From: Holtermannia corniformis | Lineage: Eukaryota; Basidiomycota; Tremellomycetes; Holtermanniales | Assembly (NCBI GenBank): GCA_001599935.1 | Contig: BCIJ01000006.1 | Span: forward strand, 696,405 to 760,404 | DNA: 64,000 nucleotides | Reading direction: 5' to 3' | Shown: positions 1 to 10,778 of the stretch, one piece after another | How the letters are laid out: each line of letters begins with the position of its first letter | Numbering within the stretch: the first letter of the stretch is position 1 | Notes under the pieces: model-generated | Told to the model about the DNA's origin: nothing | What the model saw: the letters and a program-made list of their open reading frames with translations, nothing else | The model's database searches: none | Position numbers and translations under genes: made by a program

Positions 1-1895
1 TGTCGGTCAGCCCAAGCACTAGCTTCGGCAGGTTACAAACCTTTTGTTTCTGGGAAATACAGGTAGATTATCGGCACGAAACTCGCGTTCAAGACCGCGA
101 ACACCTGCAATACGTCAGAATCAAACCAGGCGAGAGGCAGTGAGCGAACAATGTAGAACTTCCATCCGATGTTCTTGATTGCCGGCGGAGTCATTTGCAC
201 CACCGCGTAGCTGCACAAGGTCAGTTGCGGATATCCTTGTGCATGGTAAACTCACTTGCAAATCCAGTTTGCTGCCGTCGAAACAGCCGAGCCCTTGGCT
301 CTGAGGCGCAACGGCAGGATCTCGCTTGGGTACACCCAAACGACCGCCTGGAAGCCGACGGTGAACAATCCAAGGAATACGAAGAGCACAGCAACTGCGC
401 CAGCTCCCGCTGCCGAGGATCCGCTCGTCTGCACCTTCCAAATGAGGCCCGTCTCGGCGGCAAAACACGCTGCCATAAGTGAGATCGTCACTAGCAGCAA
501 TGGTCGGCGTCCAACCGAGTCGATGAGGAACCAAGGAATGAAGGAGGCAACAAAGAACCACTGGGAGCCCATGCCATCAACAAAGCACATTGTTGCTGCA
601 AGCAGACTGACCGTGAACAAGAAGCCGGACACTAGTGAGGCACCGTGCGATGAAAGCCCAGCGGTTGACAGTAAGTTACCCGAGTAGTAAATCACCGCAT
701 TGACTGATACGATCAGCGTTGCAGTGAATATGCAGCGTGTACTCACTGCCGCCGAGCTGCTGAAAAGCTGAAAATGTGAGTGATAGGCGCTCGACTCGTG
801 CAACCTACCTTGAATACCGCAGGCGATAAGAAATCTCCGCCTGCTTTGAAGACCGTCATTGCGAAGAAGCTGCCTCCAGCTGCCACTTCCAGCGCGTTTC
901 TCGAGCAGGACGGCAGCAAGGACCTCCTGGTGTTGTGCCACGACATGTGAGTGTTGCTGTGGCTTGCCGTGTAGCCGTGCAAAGACAGCCAACGCTGCTT
1001 CAGGCTGATCATGAGCAGCCAGCCAACTGATACAAAGTCAGCGTTTTGATCGTACCGAGGGGTGAACTGACCGAGGCGACTCCGGTATCACAAAGACGAG
1101 GGCCAGGATCGGCAAAATGAAGATAGCTTGTAGGGCGACGGGGATTCTCCAGGCTTTCGAACCAGAAACAGACGAGAACCCGTAGCCGATCCAATCTGCT
1201 CAATTAGCTACGGCGGTAGCGATCCACGTGTGTCAGACTTACATGCAAGGAAAATACCAAGATTCAGCACGCTGAGCTGTGCGCAGACGAACCGTCCTCT
1301 CGAGGCTTTCGGCGACACTTCCGCCTGGAGAATCGGCACTGTACTATTGATCGCGCCCATGCCGAGACCCTTTCAAGCAGTCAGCCTCTACTCAAAGATC
1401 TACCAAGCACTCACAGATACGATACGGGCACCGATCAGGGCACCCGTGGTACTGACACCCGCCTGAAAGCCCGTGCCTGCCAACATGAGGACTGCACCAA
1501 GACCGATCATCTTGCGGCGACCAAGACTCTCTCCAATAACCGCCGTGATCAAGGCTCCCACGCAGCAGCCAATCTCATAGATGGCGACGATGGTCCCTAG
1601 TAGAGACGCTGACGGATGTGAGAATGTCTCCTGGAATGGCGCATTGTTGATTACACCGCCGAGTACCTGGGGAAGTCAGTGTGTAGCGCGCCAGACAGCT
1701 CATACTGATACGTACGCCATTATCATCTGTGAAGCTATCAGCAACGACCACCGATCTTCACCATCGAAACTTACAACCGATCAGCATGAACCCTTGCGGA
1801 TCGCAACGTCAGCGTGCCCACGTTTTGAACAGGACCAGCTCACCCGACGCAGTGAGCGTCGTGATCGTGTACAGCAACGCTCTTCCCTCAAGCAT
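1..1895 (-). CDS. MFS sugar/polyol transporter (left end uncertain)
   Basis: Sugar porter of the major facilitator superfamily, about 12 membrane helices, expected to import hexoses or related polyols at the plasma membrane. Joining exons across short introns gives, in order, a TM1 region ending GFMLIDDNGVLGGVI, the loop-2 signature ESLGRRKM, a stretch GINSTVPILQAEVSPKASRG-like around 1350, WRIPVALQAIF and IPESPRWL (near 1080-1180), DSVGRRPLLL (near 500) and the terminal PETKG (near 45). These are family signatures. I chose the Met of MLEGRALLY at 1895; an upstream exon with Met at 2031 is possible. The last visible frame stops two codons after PETKG at 33, earlier than usual for the family. 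A weak donor (gtttgt) lies right there, so the gene probably runs off the left edge. Substrate cannot be told from sequence. Confidence 0.8.
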
Positions 1896-2204
1896 CTTGC
1901 CAGTACGTGTTATGTCGTCGATCTGAACTGGATGCTCGACTTTGACGCGATCTCTGCCCCACGCCAGGGTATTGACAGAAAAAGCCCAGACTGACGCAAT
2001 CGCCGATCGTTAACGACGCTGCTTGTGCCATGCTTTTTCAGGCACTGCACACGGGGATCGGTAGCATTTGCGGCAATGGCGTTGCATACGCAGACCCGCA
2101 GTACATACTGTAGGCTGAAGGAGGGTGTGAAGACCGCACGCGGCGAAGGAAAGCAGGCAAAGATCTGCGGGATAATACCAAGATCGTCTATGAGAAGGTG
2201 TAAA
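1896..2204. other. intergenic, about 0.3 kb
   Basis: Spacer between the start of the sugar transporter and the stop of the AXL2-like gene. It may hold an upstream transporter exon (Met at 2031). I see nothing else. Confidence 0.4.
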
Positions 2205-5200
2205 TCAAGATTGATTGCCGAGTAGGATCATCGGCCGACAATCTGATTTCGTCGTCAGCGTCCTCGGTACCGTTCCACGACGCACCTCGAGGCTGTAGCG
2301 ACCCACGACCATCTCGGCAATACCGCCGAGACCGCGGACTCTCTCGATGATGCGGATATTGAGGATACCCTCATCACCTTCCTCTGGAATGCCCCACAGC
2401 TCGCCCTGTTCGTATTGTAGCCACTCTGGCAACGGCTCGAGGCGCCCGCTTGGCTTCTCAACAAAAGCAACGTATTCAGCCGTTGCAATCTCCGAAGTCA
2501 AAGGCGGATGGCAATGAAAGACTTCCGCGACGCCCAGAAGGATACGCTGCGGCTCAGAGGTCGGAACTCTGGCGACATGCGCCGATGTGGCGCTTGGCAG
2601 CGCGTCAAGAGACGGTAGTGACGGCAGACTCTCGGTAGGAACTCGTGTGCGGGCGACGGACCTCGAGTAGGACTCGGTCTGAGACGAAGTGGTTGCTGTG
2701 CCAAGTGTAGTCGCTTGCGAAGCTAGAGTTGGCAACGGGTGGTCGTACACCTGACGAGGTGGATTGGATCGTCTTGAAGATACTGAAGCAGATGTTGCTG
2801 CAGAGCTTGGGTTCGAGACGGAATTGACCACGACAGCTTGGTGGGAAACCGAACGAGGCCCCTGAGCGTTGATGACAGGAGTCTGCTGCTTCCCGAAGTT
2901 GACCAGTCTCGATTGAGTCGCGAAGACAGGGCTGCCGTCACTCAGCCGGGCACTGTGCTGGCTTGCTGGTGAATCAGAGTCGAGTGTACGCCGTGGAGCT
3001 ACTCGCGCCGCGGTAGCTATGACGGCCTGCGCGTGAGCTGTATCGGAATCGGGCTCACTCTCCTGCGGCGCCGCGAGATCCGATTCCGTGGGGAAATGGA
3101 TGCCATCAAGCGAGATGGACTGTTCCGATTCGCTCGCGTGCTGGATCGTTAACGATAGCCTAGGTGCAGCGTCTTGAGGTGGTGACGGCCTAAAGTCTGA
3201 TCGGCGTACGGGAATGGTCTCATTGACCTCTGATGGCTCCGTTGACTTCGTGGTGTGGACAGGTGATGCCGCACCCTCGTGATTGACGTCCCTGACAGCC
3301 TTGCTTGAGCTCCACGAGAATGGAGGTTCGGACTCCCACGATGCTCGCGATGAATGGCCATTGAAGTGGGAGTCATCTGTCTCGGTTGGGTCCTCTGACC
3401 GGTGCGTATCAGCGCTTCGAGCCCGAGGTGGTGACCGCAGGGTATCCGTGAACTCTGACGACGTGTCTGCCTCTCCATCAACATCGTGGTACGTTCCACC
3501 TCGACGAGAGATATCGCCTACTTGCACTGACGCCGCAAGTGCATTCTGTACCACCGAGTTCGCCGAGTTGATGGCCATGGGGTTGGATATCTTGGGCGGA
3601 GCACTAAGACCTCGCTTCGCGAACGGGTTCTTCATGAAGCCTCTGCGAGCTTTTGGCACCGTGCTCAAACCAGAGCCTAGTACAGGGAGGGAGCCAAAAG
3701 CTGAGACAGCGGCGTGCGGCTGACTGATGCCGTCAGTGGGAGAGGGAGCACGGCCGTCCCCGCTGCCCCTCCCAAGTCGGGCACTCTTGTCATCGTACTC
3801 GAAGGCCCACTTGGTGTCCGGGGTAACTGTGTTGACGCTGCCTTGCTCTGCAGCGTCGGTTTCTGACGCTGCTGCCCGTCGGCGAAGAAGATACAGGATG
3901 AACAGCAGCAACATGCAGCCAACCACACCGGCGATTGCGCCTATCGCGACTTTCGCGCTCGATGCCAACCCACGATGGCGGCGATCGGCAGCGGTTGTGC
4001 CGTTGGTTGCCAGCAGTAGAGGTATGACCGTGTATGAGGACGCGTTGGTAACCAAGTTCAGGCTCTCGAGCTTGATGGCCACTGAATCGTAGTCGGCATC
4101 CTCTGGAGTCCTTCCAGACACCTTGAGAAGGTCTTGGTCAAAACGTAACCAGTCGGAAGCCGCGCGGGGACTCATTGTCGCTGAGATGTTCTGCGCATCC
4201 GTCGATGCGTTTGACAAGAAACCCGCGAGGTTGATGTCGATATCGACGCCCGTCTGAGCAACGATAGGCTGCTGGGCATCCTTTGTGAATGTCGAAGGAA
4301 AGAAATGTACGCAAAGCGTCGTGTTGACAGCGTCATGATACTTGTCGGTCAGCATGATGGGGAGCGTGACGCCGTCGAGCTTTTCCAACTCTGCAGGCGG
4401 TGTACCGGCCAGAGACCGAGTGGCGTTGTCATACTGCAGCCAAGGCTGACTCGCCGTGTCGACCGTCACGTTGCCAACGTCTTGCCATCGCAGTGGCTGT
4501 CCATCGAGGTCGATGCCGTTGTAAGACTTCATTGTGACGTTGAGAGGAGACCCAGCTGTCAGATTGAGCGTGACTGCCGGTCCAACGGCTACGAGGTCAT
4601 GCGCGCCAATCGTCAAGCTGAAGGTTTCCCGAATGTCATCAAGGCCGTAGACATTCGATCCGGCAAGGACCACGAGGAACGTCTCGGGGCCTGACAGCTC
4701 ATCTTCTACGGGTGTGATGCCGTCGAAGGTTACCGTGTAATTGTTGAAGGCAAGCCATGGCGGCAAAGGCTTGCCTCCGTCCAAGAACGCCGAGTAGAAG
4801 ATCTTGGCCGCGGGCGAACTGGTGAAGGTCCAAGTCTGAAAGCCCAGACTGAACGACCAGTTGGGTGGTACTCTGACACCAGGGTATAATGTAGAGTTGT
4901 CCGGATACGGATAGGCTGAAGTGATTGAAGTCGAATTGACTACCAACTGCGAGGCTATCGGATTGCTGACGGTGAGGTTGCCCCCTTGAGCGGCGACTGT
5001 CAGTACGAGTTGATCAGATGCTTGCCGTTGGCCGTCGCTCGTCATTGCCTTGATTTCTACCTCGTACGAGCCGACATCGTCCGTCGTTGGCAAACCGGTA
5101 ACGGTACGGTTGGCCCCGTTGAAATTGGCCCATGTAGGAAGATTGAAAGCCGTGTAGCTAGTGATCGTCGAAGAACCAGTGACGTTGAAGGTGGATATGT

Positions 5201-5381
5201 CGAAAGTCCACTCGTATGGACGGTTGACTCGGGCAACAGGAACATGCTGAGTAGAAAAGGGTTGCAAGAGAGAAACAAATCCGACCGTAGACGGTGTCAC
5301 ATCGGCAGCGAGTGCAATGGGCGCATTGTTGAAAAGACAGACGAGGACGGCAACGACAGCCAGAAGCTGCGTCGACTCCAT
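2205..5381 (-). CDS. AXL2: AXL2-like cadherin-fold plasma membrane protein
   Basis: Single-exon 1058-residue type I membrane protein. Residues 1-25 form a signal peptide. The outer part holds dystroglycan-type cadherin-like (CADG) modules with the LPTWANFNGANRTVTGLPTTDDVGSY pattern, seen here in pieces (LPTWANF near 105, then GLPTTDDVGSY), a second module around 165-255 and more to about 440, with many NxS/T sites. One transmembrane helix lies near 475-498 followed by RRR. The roughly 560-residue tail is Ser/Pro-rich and likely phosphorylated. In budding yeast Axl2 marks the axial bud site; in other fungi relatives act in polarity and septation. A further LPEWLQY...LWGIPEEGDEG module sits in the predicted cytosolic tail (about 953-1030). 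Lack of introns is unusual beside intron-rich neighbours. The family call is strong; orthology to Axl2 is inferred from architecture. Confidence 0.8.
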   Translation of the reverse strand: MESTQLLAVVAVLVCLFNNAPIALAADVTPSTVGFVSLLQPFSTQHVPVARVNRPYEWTFDISTFNVTGSSTITSYTAFNLPTWANFNGANRTVTGLPTTDDVGSYEVEIKAMTSDGQRQASDQLVLTVAAQGGNLTVSNPIASQLVVNSTSITSAYPYPDNSTLYPGVRVPPNWSFSLGFQTWTFTSSPAAKIFYSAFLDGGKPLPPWLAFNNYTVTFDGITPVEDELSGPETFLVVLAGSNVYGLDDIRETFSLTIGAHDLVAVGPAVTLNLTAGSPLNVTMKSYNGIDLDGQPLRWQDVGNVTVDTASQPWLQYDNATRSLAGTPPAELEKLDGVTLPIMLTDKYHDAVNTTLCVHFFPSTFTKDAQQPIVAQTGVDIDINLAGFLSNASTDAQNISATMSPRAASDWLRFDQDLLKVSGRTPEDADYDSVAIKLESLNLVTNASSYTVIPLLLATNGTTAADRRHRGLASSAKVAIGAIAGVVGCMLLLFILYLLRRRAAASETDAAEQGSVNTVTPDTKWAFEYDDKSARLGRGSGDGRAPSPTDGISQPHAAVSAFGSLPVLGSGLSTVPKARRGFMKNPFAKRGLSAPPKISNPMAINSANSVVQNALAASVQVGDISRRGGTYHDVDGEADTSSEFTDTLRSPPRARSADTHRSEDPTETDDSHFNGHSSRASWESEPPFSWSSSKAVRDVNHEGAASPVHTTKSTEPSEVNETIPVRRSDFRPSPPQDAAPRLSLTIQHASESEQSISLDGIHFPTESDLAAPQESEPDSDTAHAQAVIATAARVAPRRTLDSDSPASQHSARLSDGSPVFATQSRLVNFGKQQTPVINAQGPRSVSHQAVVVNSVSNPSSAATSASVSSRRSNPPRQVYDHPLPTLASQATTLGTATTSSQTESYSRSVARTRVPTESLPSLPSLDALPSATSAHVARVPTSEPQRILLGVAEVFHCHPPLTSEIATAEYVAFVEKPSGRLEPLPEWLQYEQGELWGIPEEGDEGILNIRIIERVRGLGGIAEMVVGRYSLEVRRGTVPRTLTTKSDCRPMILLGNQS

Positions 5382-5933
5382 TATATACTGGGCACTGCGG
5401 GGCTCCAGTCAACAGTTGACATATCTCCGCTGTGCTCACCTTGTGCCCAGGAAGAGTAGTCACGCACAAGTAGAAGCGTCGGCCAGCGAGCGGAAGAATG
5501 CGAAAAGAAGCGAAGTCGAAGCCGAACGAAAGTTGCAAGGTCGTAAGAAGCGCTGCTGACAGCTTTGCAAGGGTCAAGCAACCAGTTCGATGTAGCGGTA
5601 CCGTATAGGCAACCGGACTGATCGGTGATCCAAACATTGCACATTTCGAAAGCAGCCATGTTTTCAGTGTTAGCAACATCAACGTGTTCAACTGTCCAGC
5701 GAGAGTGATACGCTCTTACATAAAGTCAAAGATTGCAAGGCATGAAAGGGGTATTGTGCCTGTTGATCATGGGGTTAACAGCACAGACAGCACCGTCACC
5801 ACACGTGCTGGTGCTACTTAAGTTCCTTTCAAGTTGGCCCCTTTGTCATCGACATATAGGAAGTCAAACCCGACAATGTACAAAGACCGCAAAGTCCGGA
5901 AGGGCGCACCATATCTTCTTGGAGGTCGACTAG
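5382..5933. promoter_or_regulatory. divergent promoter region, AXL2-like / GNAT 1
   Basis: 552-nt spacer between two divergent starts. It holds a CACGTG E-box core at 5802-5807 and a TATA-like catatagg near 5853, about 80 nt before the GNAT start. No reading frame here looks coding. Confidence 0.4.
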
Positions 5934-6751
5934 ATGTCTGAGCACTACGTTCTACCTGCGCCGCACCAGGACTATTGCCTGGCGCCGTTCCGCGAGAGCG
6001 ACGCCGACGATCTCGTCAAAATCTGGAATGACCCAGCTCTCTACACGTTCATGAATGTGAAACCGCCTTTCACTCGAAAGGATGCCGTGTCGTTGATCAA
6101 GTCCAAGTCCGCCTTGGGCAAGGGACGCACCCCGAATAGAGGTAAGCGGCAGGTTGACCATCAGTCGCGTGGTGATACCTTGCAGTGATTCGTCGTATCG
6201 ACCAATTGGAATCTGATGCCCCTTGTTTCGTGGGCTATCTCAACATGAAGTACGACACTTACAGTGCGCATCCCGCCGAGCGCAAAGCTGAGCTCGTTGC
6301 TGAGAACAATGCACGATCACCCAAAGACGCGTCCTGGGCGTTGGGTCTGTACATCAACCCAGAGTTTGCCGGAAGAGGGATCATGACTGTGAGGCCGAAT
6401 CTGTCGTGTGGCTCGCACCAAGGTAGCAACTGACATGTAACCAGTCGGCCATCCGGGCGCTTACCGACCAGTGGTACGTTCCCTGCATCAAGCCGAAGCC
6501 CGGTCAGCTGGTGTCGTACGTACATTCCAACAACTCGGCAAGTCTGTGAGCTGTCGTCTATGGTACTGCTCGCTGTAGCTCATGCCAAATTCAGACGCCT
6601 GCACGAGAAATGCGGTTATGTGCCGCTAGCTCGTTCTGAAAACGAGTCTGAACTGAACGGCGCAATGGGACACACTATGTGTCTCGTCTGGCAGGGTCTT
6701 GGACCCGTACGACGCGAGGACACGGTCCTGGGTGAGCTGCCGCAGGTGTAG
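5934..6751 (+). CDS. GNAT-family N-acetyltransferase, tandem copy 1
   Basis: Acetyltransferase of the GNAT superfamily (RimJ/RimL-like type), which moves acetyl from acetyl-CoA to an amine; substrate unknown. Four exons join cleanly: intron 6142-6185 (44 nt), one after GRGIMT near 6387, and one after HSNNSASL near 6546 ending just before RLHEKCGY. Visible family features are the N-terminal beta strand YCLAPFRESDADDLVKIW, the acetyl-CoA site region ALGLYINPEFAGRGIMT (GRG as the Q/RxxGxG/A-like element), and the C-terminal NSASLRLHEKCGY helix-strand typical of RimL-like enzymes. The downstream neighbour is a diverged copy with the same intron positions. Function beyond acetyl transfer cannot be told. 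Confidence 0.75.
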
Positions 6752-6984
6752 TGGACATGTCAGTTTGAGGTTTTCATTATATCCATCATGAGACGCCGGG
6801 TCGTCCTTGCCGTAAGGAGCACGTTACAAGATGTGATGAGCCAACCGGTCCGGGAAAGCAAGGGGACGATGAGAGACGCACAAAGGCACTTTGTTGACTC
6901 GAGTTCTTTCGAGTCAACCTACTCGTCTCGCCTCTTGTACAAAGCCAGCTCGCGGATGGCTACCTCGCACACAGCTCGTCCAAG

Positions 6985-7813
6985 ATGACCGTAGTACCGC
7001 AATACCGGTTCTCGACCTCTCATGGTGACTACTGTCTAACGCAGATACTCGACAGCGACGTCGATGATCTGGTGCGCGTCATGAATGACGAGCGCGTGTT
7101 CAGGACGCTCGTCTCTCCTCCTTACCCTTACAGCACCGATGATGCCCGTGACACTATCGCCAAGTATAAACAAGACGGAGGGAAAGCTGAACTCCGTGGT
7201 TCGCCCTGCGTCGGTGAGTTTCGCCTTGAGGCGACCCAGACGCGAGCTAACAGCGGCTAGCGATCCGGCGACTGTCCGATGTCGCATCGTCAGCATCTCC
7301 GTCGTTGCTCGGTCGCGTCGATATCCGACGCTACCCATTCGCAACGTTTCCAGAACCGGAAAAGACTGAGCGAGTGCAGGCCAACGATGCGTGCGCTGCC
7401 GAAGACGCGGTATGGATGCTTGGCTGCTGGCTTGATCCAGAGCACGGCGGACAAGGGCTCATGACCGTACGTCAGTCTTGTCTCCTCAACATGTGATCTG
7501 ACGAACCGCAGGCGGCCGTGAAAGCCCTCATCGAGCAATGGTTTGTGCCGACCCTTCGTCCACGGCCAGGGCAGCTCGTGTCATTAGTCTTCCACTCCAA
7601 CATGGCTAGTCGGTAAGCGTCCACCGTCCTGCATTTCAAAGTTTGCCAACGGCTGGCGACAGGAAACTCCACTACAAATGCGGCTTCAAGGCCGTCGCAG
7701 TCTCGCCAGGTCAAGTCGTACAACCCAAGAACAAGGGAGGAGATATCTTCAACGTCATATGCCAGGTCTGGCAAGGGTGTCAGCCACGAGGAGAGTGTGT
7801 TCAAAGACTTTGA
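6985..7813 (+). CDS. GNAT-family N-acetyltransferase, tandem copy 2
   Basis: Paralogue of the preceding gene, 233 nt downstream on the same strand. Exon 1 (TSHGDYCLTQILDSDVDDL) ends at the gtgagt near 7215. Exon 2 carries DVASSASPSLLGRVDIRR and WMLGCWLDPEHGGQGLMT, the acetyl-CoA site (GGQGLM). Exon 3 has ALIEQWFVPTLRPRPGQLV, exon 4 KLHYKCGFKAVAVSPGQVV, ending VCQVWQGCQPRGE and stop at 7811-7813. Exon borders fall at the same places as in copy 1, supporting tandem duplication and then strong divergence (about one third to one half identical by eye). The intact frame and kept CoA motif suggest both copies work. The start at 6985 is the first Met giving the conserved beta strand. Confidence 0.7.
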
Positions 7814-8736
7814 TGCATTCAACGAGGACTGGTGAGCTGCAGTGGCGCGACATGGGTTGTACGTGACGAGCATTATACATATCTGCGGGTATGTCCATAG
7901 TCGCACACGAGCTTGTAGACTGCAAACACGCCGCCAAGTGTATTCAAGTGCGAGGATGGTCTTGATCTTGGCAGCTTTATAGCCCGCGCGCATCATGGAA
8001 AGAGACGGCGGGATTGAAGAGCGCCGCAGGGAGGGGCCGTTAGTGAGCACGGTGTGGAAACCGGAGATGTGAAATGACAGAATATGCATCGCGCTACGGC
8101 AAAACGTCAGTACACGCGACAAGAAAGCATGTCTGCCCGAAGCCTCCCACTGCGCCAATACCAGGCGCAGCGTAAAGACTGCGTCGGCCAGCGCGCGACA
8201 CTGGCTCGGCCTTTTCAGGGGCCGAGTTGGTCGCGACGCTGTTCCGGAGGATTTGATCTTCGACTATTCAGGAAGCTGGCTTGTGTGTGAGAAGACAAGG
8301 CAACGCAGATGAGCCGATGTGGGGTAGTGGAATTGGGGACGAGGGTAGTGAAGTGGGTTTGGACTGGGTGGGAGAGCGCAGCGGAAGAGGAAGCGGTGGA
8401 TGGTAGGTTCGTGGGGCGGAAAGGGACGGAGATAGCGACTACACGCAACTAATCCACCGACGGCAGGTGCTCGCGTCCTCAACGCGAGCAGGTCCCAGCG
8501 TAGGACTAGTCGCTAGTCCGACATGCCCGCGTCCTGGCAGGTCCTGACCGGGCATACATACGAGACGACTTCGACATCCACGAACCAAAGCAGGACGCAT
8601 CAAAGCATGCAAATCAAGGACCCTCAGTAACTGTCAAACAGGCCAGTGCTCGGCATCGAACAGCACCGGCGCCACTAGGACGACCAGCGACTAGGTTCTC
8701 CGAGCTTGACTCTAGGTGTTGGCAAGTCTCATCATC

Positions 8737-8774
8737 GGGGAGGCAAGGTGGGGAATGGGTAGGGGGGGCGGGGG
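8737..8774 (+). other. G-quadruplex-capable G-rich tract
   Basis: Runs of 4, 4, 3, 7 and 5 Gs lie within 38 nt; the last four (8750-8774) are parted by loops of only 1-3 nt, which fits the G3+N1-7 quadruplex pattern. It lies in the gene-poor gap. Confidence 0.5.
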
Positions 8775-9755
8775 TGAGGACGAGTATGCAAGGGGACAAG
8801 TGGAGTGAAGGGGTATCCGAGAGAGACCGGACGTCCAGGACGAAGGGACGTGCGGGACCGCATACGCGATGCCGTTTCGCCAAGCTACCCAACCCCAGGC
8901 GGGTGATGCTATTTTGGCGAGCCGTATCGGTATCATGGACCCACATGCGAGTGACTGCTTGACAGCCGTGCACTCAACGTCTGCAAGCGACCCGATGTCC
9001 TAGCAGAGCCTTCACCTCGACGCCGAGAGAACGTCGGCCTCTGACATAAGCTGATAGGACCCAAGCCTCGGGTGCGACAGCATCCAGCTGACGATTCATC
9101 TCAGCTTACGACAGCTGCAGCCGTCTCTTAGCCTCGGCTTGAACCAGTTGGAAGCAAAGCCACAAACGCATGTGCGGCAAACTGATTAGAAGCCGACCCG
9201 GTAGAGGTAGATCATAGGTGACTTCATGCCCAGTTTGCTGCTGATCAGATTCAATCTGCGCTTCGATCGTTGCCCTTGCGGGGAGCGATCGACCACAGAC
9301 GGGCATGGAAGGTCTAAATGACTTTCTGCCGGGCTGTGGGACTGGAAGCGGGGTGACGACGGGGAGGGGGAAGCGGCCATTGTGAAGTGCATGTCCGGCA
9401 GCGAGGGATCGCTGTTGCACAGGTTGAAAATGGCTGCTTGGGTTTGAGAGGAAGTAGAGGCCGCTGCAGCCACGATAGGAAGCCCTTGTAGCATTGCACT
9501 GCTCGAATGGCATCCGAACGCGGCCGCTTGCTTTGGGTGGGAATTGGCACTTGCGGTCACCAAGCTGACATAGGAGAGCGATGTATCGCTCGACGGTCAG
9601 CATGCGGTGCCGCAAGCACACGAGGGTGGGAAGGCGTGGGCCCAGCCTCGTCGCGACAGGTGAGTGCTTGTCTCTGATGGGCACGCTAGTGTCCATCAGA
9701 TATGAAGAATGACCTGACGCGACCCGACGGGGCTTTGTCCACATGTTGGTGTGAT

Positions 9756-9774
9756 GGGGTGGGGTGGGGGATGG
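9756..9774 (+). other. second G-rich tract
   Basis: G4-T-G4-T-G5-AT-GG: three strong G runs and a GG. This is a weaker quadruplex candidate in the same gap. Confidence 0.35.
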
Positions 9775-10734
9775 CGATCGTAGACGACTCGACAGAGGCG
9801 GATGTCAATCTGCTAAGACTGAACAGCAGCTTTGCTCAGGTACGGCTCTGAGCAAAAAGCTGCTCAACGCCGCAAACGTGAGACGTCCAGCTGCATCGCT
9901 TGACAGTTGGCTTGCGACGAAGAGCGGTCCAACGCGCAAGACAGCATGAACAGTAGCAAGAAGGCATGCTGTAGGTTCGTTCGACAGCGCGACGTACCGG
10001 CGACTGAAACGGGCAAGGGCCGGCGATCTGCCTAGGCAGCTCGTAGGAGCAAAGTATAGCCACCTCGCTCGATCGAGTGCCATACGTCCTCGACCGTGAA
10101 TACACTCATTCAGCTACACGCGTCCCCATAGCTTTGCTTGGAAGCAGAGCAGAGACTAGAGCAGCTCAACGTAGCATCCTCGATCGTCGAGTCGACGCGA
10201 GCATCGCGCATCACAGAGAGTGCAGCTAGTCAGCCCGAGTCTACACAGCCTGTGCGCGCTCGGGCCGACGGCAACGAGAGGGATTGTCAGACGGGTCCAA
10301 GACGTTTGAATGTCGGATCTGGGCGCGGGTCAGCACGAGCTTCTAACATGAAGTATGCCTCTATCAGGTCAAGCCCTCCAAGCTCAATGCTCAGAGACCA
10401 ACGTGAATCGAGGCAGAGTGAGGGCAGTGTCAGAAGTTGCGAAGTGGACGCCTCCGCCCGTGACCCGGCAGTGTGACAACCTCTTGCGAGGTTGACCTAC
10501 GCGAAGTGCACGGGCGTCGTACTGACGTGCAAAAGTCGAGCAGTCTCATCTTTCGAGTGTGTAGGGAGGGATAGCAGGGCTGAACAGAGACGGCGACTGA
10601 CCGATAGAGCTGGGGAGTGGTGGTGCAATGCGCGATTGAGATTTTGGTGAATGCGCTGTCGAGTGTGGCGGTAGCGCGTCGCGGTGTAATCCCGCTCAAG
10701 TCCGGTGAGCGTGCCAAACCCCCTCCTGCTGTTT

Positions 10735-10778
10735 CTAATCCGATTAGTATTTAAATTGTAATCCGCTACGCTAATCGG
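10735..10778. promoter_or_regulatory. TAATC/GATTA palindrome cluster upstream of MET30
   Basis: CTAATC-C-GATTAG is a perfect inverted repeat at 10735-10747. An AT-rich spacer with ATTTAAAT follows, then TAATCC at 10759-10764 and CTAATCGG at 10771-10778. Four TAAT/ATTA cores in 44 nt resemble sites for homeodomain proteins. The MET30 start is about 370 nt downstream. The binding role is inferred. Confidence 0.35.

Noticed and set aside
7472..8158. 228-codon minus-strand frame over the end of GNAT copy 2
   Set aside because: Overlaps real acetyltransferase exons in antisense and then runs into non-coding sequence.
9106..9744. Minus-strand frames of 212 and 125 codons in the gene-poor gap
   Set aside because: Two overlapping frames, neither with a family match or clear flanking splice sites. 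The Ser/Ala/Pro-rich one is suggestive, but not enough to call.
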